Origin: Saprospiraceae bacterium
GTDB taxonomy: Bacteria; Bacteroidota; Bacteroidia; Chitinophagales; Saprospiraceae
DNA length: 64,000 nt
Assembly (NCBI GenBank): GCA_020629715.1
Contig: JAHDCU010000010.1
Location: forward strand, 1-64,000
Reading direction: 5' to 3'
In this document: positions 38,701 through 44,745 of the stretch, in pieces
Layout of the letters: each line of letters opens with the position of its first letter
How positions within the stretch are numbered: position 1 is the stretch's first letter
The notes under the pieces: generated by a model
Told to the model about the DNA's origin: nothing
The model's database searches: none
What the model saw: only the letters and a program-made list of their open reading frames with translations
Made by a program: the position numbers and the translations under genes

Positions 38701-39001
38701 TGCATTGGCATATTATAATTTTAGCACCGATATATTTGACAATGAAGAACTATTAAAAACGGCATTCCATATAGAGACAAGTCTCACTATCGATTTAGTA
38801 ATCAAACAAAACATCATCGTAGATCAAAAGCAAATTATTGATTGGGTTTCCAATCAAGACATACTCGGAAAAATAAACATAGAATTAGGTGACAAGCTAT
38901 ATGAACTTCATCAGAAGTTTGACCTCGATACAGACTGGAATAAAATAGACTCACTTATAGAAGAGTGCTTGAAAATTGCTAAGGTCAAATTTTCCTTATG
39001 A
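35735..39001 (+). CDS. hsdR: type I restriction-modification system, endonuclease/translocase subunit
   Basis: HsdR translocates DNA with ATP and cuts it when unmethylated sites are met. The 1088 residues show an N-terminal nuclease domain (RPDVILFINGIPLVIIECK, Asp about 153, Glu-x-Lys about 167-169), a Walker A HTQGSGKSL (about 352-360), a DEAD-like motif LIDEGHRTQYG (about 451), TGTPL and the second RecA-like domain with the ARVNRVYPGKDYG motif VI, then a helical C-terminus. The start overlaps the DUF1016 stop and the stop overlaps the metallopeptidase start, both as ATGA, so translation is coupled. Confidence 0.97.
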   Translation: MSKTPSFLEDHISQIPAIQLLINMGYTYVSPSEAEAWRGGKRSVVLFEEVIKSQLKEINTITRKGKEYAFSDANIQSAVLALKDLPIQDGFINSNAALYDLLTLGKSFEQTIDGDKKSHTMQYIDWENWDNNVFHVTEEFSVTRSGRADTYRPDVILFINGIPLVIIECKSPALKGTKSPTELGVEQHIRNFKEDGIRALYRYSSLLISIAANDGKYGTTGTSKEFWSKWKEQFPNSQSETDYHSLLSRIKNTPLDRLTKKQLYSERKFGFSYAKPFFDKLEKEERDITEQDRILYSLCNPQRLLDIIRNFTVYDDGIKKVARYQQYFAVNTTIDRVQNLDITGKRQGGVIWHTQGSGKSLTMVMLAQMLASNKGISNPKIILVTDRIDLDDQISDTFKKCQKEVVQARTGSHLSDLINDSGDAIITTIINKFEAAVKQIKKPLTSSDIFVLIDEGHRTQYGTFNVSMRRVFPNACFIAFTGTPLMKKEKSTAQKFGGYIGLPYTVLDAVADGAVVPLLYEGRHNQMTLNEDPINRFFDKVSEPLSDYGKAALKRKFNTVDQLNMADQIVYARAWDISEHYKDFFQTNNDKYKPKAQLVAPRVKTALLYKRYLDEIGMVSSEVVVTQSDQREGTEDGFHEKDDDKRMEEEYFSAMIDKYGDLKKYEKSIINQFKKREHPEILIVVAKLLTGFDAPNNTVLYLCRSLKEHTLLQAIARVNRVYPGKDYGYIIDYYGNLESLDDALSTYSGLNNFDGEDLEGSFTNIAEEIKKLPQAHADVWELFKKLRDKTVEASAYEEHLSQEDIRNKFYEKLSIFTRLLKMALSSVTFVNNTDDEKIKTYKNDAKFFLKLRVDVKRRYNDELSYKEFEPQIQKLINKHISTEGEILKVTEIVNIFDKEEREAEIEKITGTAAQADHIASRTIKAINVKMQEDPIYYKKLAELIKETISEYYQKRISEAEYLKKAKELEDEFLNGRSNNAPKEIADNEAALAYYNFSTDIFDNEELLKTAFHIETSLTIDLVIKQNIIVDQKQIIDWVSNQDILGKINIELGDKLYELHQKFDLDTDWNKIDSLIEECLKIAKVKFSL

Positions 39002-39702
39002 AGCAATCGATAAAATATGGAACTACAATTATTGAGTACAATCTTGAATACTCAGATAGAAAAACATTAGGCATCAAAGTGCATCCTGATAGTAGAGTGG
39101 ATGTTATAGCTCCTATAGATTCAACTAACAACAAGATTAAGGAAAAGGTAAAATCTAAAGCCCATTGGATTTTAAAACAACAAGACTATTTCATTTCATT
39201 TAGGCCCTTAACACCACCAAGGAAATATATCTCAGGAGAAACGCATCTCTATTTAGGAAAACAATACCGTTTAAAAATCAAACAATCAAGAGAAGAATCA
39301 GTCAAATTGATTGATGGTAATATCATAATTGAAACTGTAAATAAGTCAAACAAAGAAAAAATCAAAAAACAATTAAATCATTGGTACGAATCAAAAGCGA
39401 AAAAGCATCTCAATGAAATTTTCAATAAATGGATTTCCATCTATCCTTCCAAGAAATTAAAGAATCCAACCTTAGAATTGCAATGGATGAAAAAGAGATG
39501 GGGAAGCTGCGATCAAAATGGAAAAATAAAACTAAACGTAGAACTAATTAAAGCCCCAAAGACCTGTGTCGTATACGTGATAGTTCATGAAATTTGCCAT
39601 CTAACCTATTTGAATCATAGTAAAGACTTTTATAAATTACTTGACAAGAATTTTCCAAATTGGAGAAAGGTAAAAACGAGATTAGAGTACTTTATGGCTT
39701 AA
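38998..39702 (+). CDS. YgjP-like zinc metallopeptidase (M48/DUF45 family)
   Basis: A 234-residue protein of the YgjP-like family. The zinc site is HEICHLTYLNHSKDF (HExxH at about residue 196, third His ten residues on), preceded by LQWMKKRWGSCDQNGKIKLN, a family signature. The N-terminal half has the DUF45 motif RKTLGIKVHPDSRVDVIAP. Such genes are regularly the last gene of type I restriction operons; their role there is not settled (proteolytic control of HsdR is one idea). It overlaps hsdR by 4 bp. Confidence 0.93.
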   Translation: MKQSIKYGTTIIEYNLEYSDRKTLGIKVHPDSRVDVIAPIDSTNNKIKEKVKSKAHWILKQQDYFISFRPLTPPRKYISGETHLYLGKQYRLKIKQSREESVKLIDGNIIIETVNKSNKEKIKKQLNHWYESKAKKHLNEIFNKWISIYPSKKLKNPTLELQWMKKRWGSCDQNGKIKLNVELIKAPKTCVVYVIVHEICHLTYLNHSKDFYKLLDKNFPNWRKVKTRLEYFMA

Positions 39703-40001
39703 AAGCTGGTACAATTGCAGAATATAATTGTTCTCATTCTTGCAGGCGACATAGGGCTGCAAACCACCTCAAGAAATACTATTGAAAGGGAATAGATTAT
39801 TAAATAAAAAAAAGAACAATCGTAGTTAATAAGTGCCGATGATGGCATACCCTTAGCTATATGCCATATATCATAAATCAGTTACATTTTCTCCAATTAG
39901 TGCAATAAGGTACACCTAAGATTAGATGTAGTTCATATTCTTCCTGTAATTATTAATATTAGTGCATTTAACAGCACTATGAATTGCTATAAAAGTAAAA
40001 A
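39703..40001 (+). other. spacer between the restriction operon and the hip locus
   Basis: This stretch has no gene. It contains an inverted repeat TGGCATA/TATGCCA (39843-39849 and 39860-39866) and a short AGTGC/GCACT pair (39961-39978) just ahead of the hip operator region. I see no T-run typical of a terminator. Promoter elements for hipB are expected here or in the operator but cannot be fixed. Confidence 0.45.
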
Positions 40002-40025
40002 CTCTTTACTTTTACAAGTAAAGAG
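39991..40025 (+). promoter_or_regulatory. three-half-site operator in front of hipB
   Basis: Two overlapping perfect inverted repeats share a central arm. AAAAGTAAA (39991-39999) pairs with TTTACTTTT (40005-40013). CTCTTTACTT (40002-40011) pairs with AAGTAAAGAG (40016-40025) around TTAC. The block ends 7 bp before the hipB ATG at 40033. Toxin-antitoxin operons are normally repressed by the antitoxin binding such palindromes; binding by this HipB is inferred. Confidence 0.65.
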
Positions 40026-40032
40026 CACTACA

Positions 40033-40236
40033 ATGCACATAGCAGAGCTTGCAAGGATAATTAAAGAAAGAAGAAAAGTACTTGGTATCAATCAAGAACA
40101 ACTTTCGGAACTCACAGAAATTGGATTGAGAACCATAAAAGGCTTAGAAGCTGGTAAAACCAACCCAACACTACATACGATCAGTACTATTCTCGATGTG
40201 CTAGGATTAACGTTAGAAATTAAAACTAAGAAATGA
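40033..40236 (+). CDS. hipB: HipB-type helix-turn-helix antitoxin/repressor
   Basis: A 67-residue Xre-family DNA-binding protein. The helix-turn-helix is LGINQEQLSELTEIGLRTIKGLEAGKTNPTLHTI (about residues 17-50), and it ends VLGLTLEIKTKK. The frame is open to ATG 39979, but that start would place the palindromic operator inside the gene. ATG 40033 (MHIAELARIIKERR) matches the family start and leaves the operator just upstream. hipS overlaps its stop as ATGA. As in other hip loci it should repress the operon and help restrain the kinase. Confidence 0.88.
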   Translation: MHIAELARIIKERRKVLGINQEQLSELTEIGLRTIKGLEAGKTNPTLHTISTILDVLGLTLEIKTKK

Positions 40237-40559
40237 GGGCAGCTCGGGTATATAGAAATTCAATATTTGCTGGAATTCTAAAAGAGGAGTCCAATAAAAC
40301 ATTCAGGTTTGACTACGATACCGAATATTTGAGTAATGAGAAAAACCCTGCAATAAGCTTGACATTGCCTAGGAGTAGTAAAACATTCAGGTCAGATCAT
40401 TTATTTCCTTTTTTTTTCAATATGCTGGCAGAAGGTGTAAATAGAAAAGTTCAGTTAAGGCAATGGCAAATCAGTGATAATGATCACTTTGGATTGCTCT
40501 TAGCAACATCTTCTAAAGATACTATTGGTGCTGTAACACTAAAAGAGATCATAACATGA
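40233..40559 (+). CDS. hipS: HipS-like protein (separate HipA N-terminal subdomain)
   Basis: A 108-residue protein matching the N-terminal subdomain of HipA kinases: VYRNSIFAGILKEESNKTFRFDYD, NPAISLTLPRSSKTFRSDHLFPFFFNMLAEG, and DHFGLLLATSSKDTIGAVTL. In single-chain HipA this part is fused to the kinase; here it is a separate gene, as in the HipBST system of enteropathogenic E. coli, where HipS is the antitoxin. It overlaps hipB and hipT by 4 bp each (ATGA junctions), so the arrangement is coding and not a frameshift artefact. Confidence 0.85.
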   Translation: MRAARVYRNSIFAGILKEESNKTFRFDYDTEYLSNEKNPAISLTLPRSSKTFRSDHLFPFFFNMLAEGVNRKVQLRQWQISDNDHFGLLLATSSKDTIGAVTLKEIIT

Positions 40560-41542
40560 TTGAAGATATACGTGTATGCCCAGGCACATTAAAAGAAGGC
40601 TTCAATTCCTACTCTTCGAGTTGTAGAAAAAATGTGTTCTTTAACAAGAAGGTTGATCACATTTTACCATACAAAAGTCCTAATAGATCAGAAGAGGACA
40701 ACGAAAAGTTTATCGAAAACAGAAAAAGAATTTCAATTTCCGGTGTTCAAGAAAAGCTTTCCGTGACATTAGATCGGAACAAATTAAAATTAACCGACGA
40801 GGGAGAACTAGGAAAATACATTCTTAAACCCATACCACGAGATTTAAAATTAGTCGATCAGGTTCCAGCAAATGAACATCTCACCATGCAATTAGCCAGT
40901 CAGATCTATGGAATTAATACCGCTCCAAACGCTTTAATCTTTTTCCAAACGGGTGAGCAAGCGTATATCACCAAAAGATTTGATGTAAAAAAAGATGAGA
41001 GCAAATGGGGAAAAGAAGATTTCGCAAGTTTAGCGGGCAGATCAAGGGATTCTCATGGAGATGAATATAAATATGAAAACATCAGCTATGAGGAAATAGC
41101 AGAATTGATGAAACAGTATGTGGGAGCATACCAGATCGAAATTGAAAAATTTTATAAGCTTATATTATTTAACTACCTCTTCTCAAATGGAGATGCACAT
41201 CTAAAAAATTTCTCCCTTCTTGAAACATCAAATGGTGACTATATTTTAAGCCCTGCATATGACTTACTGAACACAAGAATGCATGTGGCAGACACATTTT
41301 TTGCACTTAAAAAAGGACTTTTCAAAGATGGTTCAGTACAGAATCCAATAGCTAAGGATTTTTTGAGATTCGGTAAGACGATAGGTGTTAAAGAAAAACG
41401 AATAGACAAAATTTACGATTCATTCTTGAGTAATAAAACTGAAGTACATGCAATGATTGAAAGATCTTTTCTGAATGAAAAGGCCAAAAAAGGATATCTT
41501 ATCCATTACAATACAAGATTTAAAGTATTGGAAAACAGATAA
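40556..41542 (+). CDS. hipT: HipT-like serine/threonine kinase toxin
   Basis: A 328-residue HipA-family kinase without the N-terminal subdomain. It has the glycine-rich loop with an SIS motif (RISISGVQEKLSV, Ser60 and Ser62), the equivalent of the autophosphorylation sites in E. coli HipT. The ATP-binding KYILKP follows, then the catalytic SNGDAHLKNFSLL (Asp about 212) and the metal-binding SPAYDLL (about 235). E. coli HipT phosphorylates tryptophanyl-tRNA synthetase; the target here is unknown. The N-terminal 40 residues hold two Cys (8 and 23). It is followed 10 bp later by a VOC gene. Confidence 0.88.
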   Translation: MIEDIRVCPGTLKEGFNSYSSSCRKNVFFNKKVDHILPYKSPNRSEEDNEKFIENRKRISISGVQEKLSVTLDRNKLKLTDEGELGKYILKPIPRDLKLVDQVPANEHLTMQLASQIYGINTAPNALIFFQTGEQAYITKRFDVKKDESKWGKEDFASLAGRSRDSHGDEYKYENISYEEIAELMKQYVGAYQIEIEKFYKLILFNYLFSNGDAHLKNFSLLETSNGDYILSPAYDLLNTRMHVADTFFALKKGLFKDGSVQNPIAKDFLRFGKTIGVKEKRIDKIYDSFLSNKTEVHAMIERSFLNEKAKKGYLIHYNTRFKVLENR

Positions 41543-41552
41543 AGAAATAAAG

Positions 41553-42062
41553 ATGAAGAAAATAATACCCATTATTAGCCTAATGTTGATGCTTCTAAGC
41601 AACTCTGCTATATCACAATCAACGGACAAAACCGAAAGCTCAAAAATCGACACTTCCATCAAGGCAACAGGTCAAATAGCCACATTCCTCACCTTTCAAA
41701 CAGAAAATGCAGAGCAAGCGATGAACTTCTACATCAGCTTATTTAACAACTCTGAGATTATAGATGTTAAGCGATGGGGAAAGGATTCTCCTGGCAAAGA
41801 AGGTACGATCATGCATGCTACTTTTAGCCTGAATGGAAATCTATTTATGTGCAGCGATAGTCCACCTATTCATGAGTGGGGATTTACACCGGCCGTATCC
41901 AACTTTGTAGAATGTACAAATGAACAAGAATTAACGCAATTATTCGAAAAGTTATCTGATCAAGGCAAGGTCATGATGCCACTCAATAACTATGGTTTTA
42001 GCCAGAAATTTGGATTCGTGGAAGATCAATTTGGTGTTTCTTGGCAATTGAATCTTAAGTAA
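41553..42062 (+). CDS. exported VOC (PhnB/glyoxalase-fold) protein
   Basis: A vicinal-oxygen-chelate family protein of the PhnB-like type: IATFLTFQTENAEQAMNFYISLFNNSEIIDVKRWG, GTIMHATFSLNGNLFMCSDS and KFGFVEDQFGVSWQLNLK. ATG 41553 starts a probable signal peptide (MKKIIPIISLMLMLLSNSAISQ), unusual for this normally cytoplasmic fold. The longer frame from 41475 overlaps hipT and is not used. The next gene is a signal-less paralogue. The substrate is unknown. Linkage to hipT (10 bp) may be fortuitous. Confidence 0.88.
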   Translation: MKKIIPIISLMLMLLSNSAISQSTDKTESSKIDTSIKATGQIATFLTFQTENAEQAMNFYISLFNNSEIIDVKRWGKDSPGKEGTIMHATFSLNGNLFMCSDSPPIHEWGFTPAVSNFVECTNEQELTQLFEKLSDQGKVMMPLNNYGFSQKFGFVEDQFGVSWQLNLK

Positions 42063-42078
42063 ATTCTAAAACAGAGCA

Positions 42079-42507
42079 ATGAACACAACCACTTTCTTAA
42101 CTTTTGTAGGCGATCAATGCGGTAAGGCTCAAGAGGCGATGGATTTTTACGTCAGCATATTCCCGAATTCGGAGGTAAAGTCTATCATAAAATATAAGGA
42201 AGGAGAAGGAGGCGGTACACCTGAGCTTATCAAGCATGCTACTTTCAGTTTGAATGGTTCTGATTATATGCTTTCGGAAAGCAATTACAATCATGCATGG
42301 TCCTTTTCTCCCGGGGTTTCTATTCTGATCAGTGATCGCTCTGAGGAGTTAATCCAAGCCTTGTATGATCAATTATCCTCTAATGGTGGACAGGTTATGG
42401 TTCCATTGGATGCTTACAACGGTGAGGGAGATTATGGATTTGGTAAGAAATACGGATGGTGCGAAGATCGCTTTGGCGTTTCTTGGCAGTTTTTGGTGTT
42501 GGGGTAG
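42079..42507 (+). CDS. VOC (PhnB/glyoxalase-fold) protein
   Basis: A 142-residue cytoplasmic paralogue of the upstream gene, 16 bp away: FLTFVGDQCGKAQEAMDFYVSIFPNSEVKSI, LIKHATFSLNGSDYMLSES and KYGWCEDRFGVSWQFLV. The fold is that of PhnB/3-demethylubiquinone methyltransferase-like proteins; no catalytic activity can be assigned. The tandem pair suggests duplication, with the first copy having gained a signal peptide. Confidence 0.9.
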   Translation: MNTTTFLTFVGDQCGKAQEAMDFYVSIFPNSEVKSIIKYKEGEGGGTPELIKHATFSLNGSDYMLSESNYNHAWSFSPGVSILISDRSEELIQALYDQLSSNGGQVMVPLDAYNGEGDYGFGKKYGWCEDRFGVSWQFLVLG

Positions 42508-42654
42508 TTAGGTATTTTTGTTAGTCTGGTTTTGATTCTCTTAATACTAAGAAAATCTTATCTTTAGAAGTAGGAGTGTTGATTTAAAGGGATGTTTGTT
42601 TTCGTTCCTATAATAATGTTTTGATCTTCAATTATACTCAATCATATCACTGTT

Positions 42655-43560
42655 ATGAAGCTTCCAGTTGTTTTCTTCCTAATACTTTATTGTTTCTTGC
42701 TGCATTCACAAGATCAAAAAGTCAAAATTCCAGATAGTTTTGGTTCGTACTTCACTTATAGAGTATCGGAAGATAGATTGATTCATAAACTCCAGCAGTT
42801 TGAAGCATATTCTGATGTAGATTTAGATTCCATTTCGGCCTGGAGATATCATATAGCTCTTTCCAGTTGTAAATTATATTTAGGTAGAGACTCGTCACTA
42901 TATCATTTTAAGGAAGCATTCAAAATCAGCCCTAGGTTAACTTGCACAACACCTAGATCTAAACATAATGTTTTCATGGATTATGTGAGTAAAGGAACAG
43001 AAGATGCATACATGAGGCAGATTAAAAAGGAAACAGGAGATAGTACCTTTTCTTGGTATCTTTGGGATATACCCGATTTTGATGAATTTGCCTTTATTGA
43101 TTCTTGCAATATTTTGTATCCTCTTAAGAAAAAGAAAACTATTTCTCGTGACAATATGATGTATTCCGAACTTATCAGAAAAAGGGATCAAGAACATCGA
43201 GGTAAAAACGATTTAAAAAATCAACATGCTTCAGATCAGAAGAATCGTGACCTTATTGATAGTCTTTACGAAGCAAGAGGTTCTTTGGATTCATTTAATG
43301 AAGAAGAAATTTATCAATTCTCAATGGTGCTTCATCACTCTGAAGATTGCGAATGGGTCTACACTTGGTCTAAACGACTGATTGACTTTAATATGTCAGG
43401 ATATAAAGGTAAAATGCTTCTTGGGCCAATGCTTAAAAGAATGCTTGGGTCTAATGGGGGTTTTTGTACTGAAATAGATATAGCTAGACGAGACTCGTTT
43501 ATAGGTCGTTTACTTAAAAAATATCCAGATTTTCTAGAAAGATATAAGCTGGAGTGGTGA
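42655..43560 (+). CDS. exported protein of unknown function
   Basis: I do not recognise the family. The 301-residue product starts with a clear signal peptide (MKLPVVFFLILYCFLLHSQ). The mature part begins with a segment SYFTYRVSEDRLIHKLQQFEAYSDVDLDSISAWRYH that resembles helical repeat openings seen in tetratricopeptide-like proteins. Later comes a charged region with KKKKTISRDNMMYSELIRKRDQEHRGK. The C-terminal third (FSMVLHHSEDCEWVYTWSKRLIDFN) recalls the DUF6624-containing neighbour 125 bp downstream, so the two may be related. Confidence 0.75.
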   Translation: MKLPVVFFLILYCFLLHSQDQKVKIPDSFGSYFTYRVSEDRLIHKLQQFEAYSDVDLDSISAWRYHIALSSCKLYLGRDSSLYHFKEAFKISPRLTCTTPRSKHNVFMDYVSKGTEDAYMRQIKKETGDSTFSWYLWDIPDFDEFAFIDSCNILYPLKKKKTISRDNMMYSELIRKRDQEHRGKNDLKNQHASDQKNRDLIDSLYEARGSLDSFNEEEIYQFSMVLHHSEDCEWVYTWSKRLIDFNMSGYKGKMLLGPMLKRMLGSNGGFCTEIDIARRDSFIGRLLKKYPDFLERYKLEW

Positions 43561-43684
43561 TGATTTGGGAGGATCAAAGGATATGAGTTGAACCCGTATT
43601 GTTTAGTTCTATTGCATAAATCGGCTTGAAATTATTGCTAAAGCAATAATTAAAGAACCGTTGTATTAAATCAAACTAAAAGAC

Positions 43685-44584
43685 ATGCTTAGGAAACAAT
43701 TAAATCTATTGTCAATTTTAATCTTCTTGGTGATTCTAAATTCCTGCAAAGCTAGCTTAGGACAAGATTCAGAAGCATTCTACCAGTGGAAACTAGGTTG
43801 GAGAATGATCTCAAGTGCAATGGATGAAGACTATCTATCTTGCAATACAAAGTTTGATTCATTACTAAATATCTCTAAGGACTTAGAAATGAAATTCATA
43901 GTTACGGGACTTGATGCAAAGAGCAAACTCGGTCTCCATAACGAAATGGAACATATACTGACTAATCAAAGTGATGAGATGTTAATCGAGATTTGCACAA
44001 AGCCTTACCTCAAGGAATTTGAGCAGTGTAAGCATTATTCTATCGAAGTTGTAAGCAATAAAGAACTCCAGCTCGAACTTATTAAAATCTTCATCAATGA
44101 TCAAGCTTCAAGATCAAATATTATGTGGGATATGATTGAGAAGTTCGATATTGATACTAGTACGGTTGATCTTGATGGTATGACATATACTGATGAGATT
44201 GGGCGAATGAGAATAAAAGAGATTTTTGACCAATATGGTTTCCCCACTAGGAAATTAGTCGGTAAAGACGCTATGAATGGAGTTTTCTGCGTAATACAAC
44301 ATGCCGATGGAGACATAGAGTGGCAGAGATCCCAGCTCGATAATGTCAAGAAAGCGGTTGATACTGGGGATCTAAGTCAAGATAAATATGCGTATCTCTA
44401 CGATAGGATCAAAGTCAATAATGGTGAGAAGCAATTGTATGGTACTCAATTTGCCAATGTAGATTTTAAAAATAAAACGGTTGAACTTAAGCCAACAGAA
44501 GATATAGAAAACCTTGAAGGAAGAAGAATGGAAATAGGAATGATGCCCATCGATATGTATAAGCAGGGAATGCTGAGGCAGTAG
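43685..44584 (+). CDS. DUF6624-containing lipoprotein
   Basis: A 299-residue lipoprotein with the lipobox VILNSC (Cys about 21). The C-terminal half matches the DUF6624 family: RMRIKEIFDQYGFPTRKLVGKDA, VFCVIQHADGDIEWQRSQLDNVKKAVDTGDL, YAYLYDRIKVNNGEKQLYGTQF, and an ending with EDIENLEGRRMEIGMMPIDMY. The function of this family is not established. It is preceded by another exported protein and followed by transketolase after 161 bp. Confidence 0.82.
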   Translation: MLRKQLNLLSILIFLVILNSCKASLGQDSEAFYQWKLGWRMISSAMDEDYLSCNTKFDSLLNISKDLEMKFIVTGLDAKSKLGLHNEMEHILTNQSDEMLIEICTKPYLKEFEQCKHYSIEVVSNKELQLELIKIFINDQASRSNIMWDMIEKFDIDTSTVDLDGMTYTDEIGRMRIKEIFDQYGFPTRKLVGKDAMNGVFCVIQHADGDIEWQRSQLDNVKKAVDTGDLSQDKYAYLYDRIKVNNGEKQLYGTQFANVDFKNKTVELKPTEDIENLEGRRMEIGMMPIDMYKQGMLRQ

Positions 44585-44745
44585 ATTGATAACCAGTTAT
44601 AGTCACCGAATCGAAGTTATTGAACATAAGATTAGAACTTATTTAATCTTCATTGAGTGATTTCATCTTTCTCCATAATTTCCCTATCATATATGGGGAT
44701 TTCATATAATAATTATCCAAATTTGTGGGACTTAAAACCAATACT

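Noticed and set aside
40233-41542. HipS and HipT as a single HipA gene broken by a frameshift
   Set aside because: Each part has its own ATG, both junctions are 4-bp ATGA overlaps, and the lengths match the known split HipBST architecture.
29546-42507. Integrated prophage or integrative element
   Set aside because: No integrase, phage structural gene, tRNA attachment site or flanking direct repeat was found; the region is better described as a defence-gene island.
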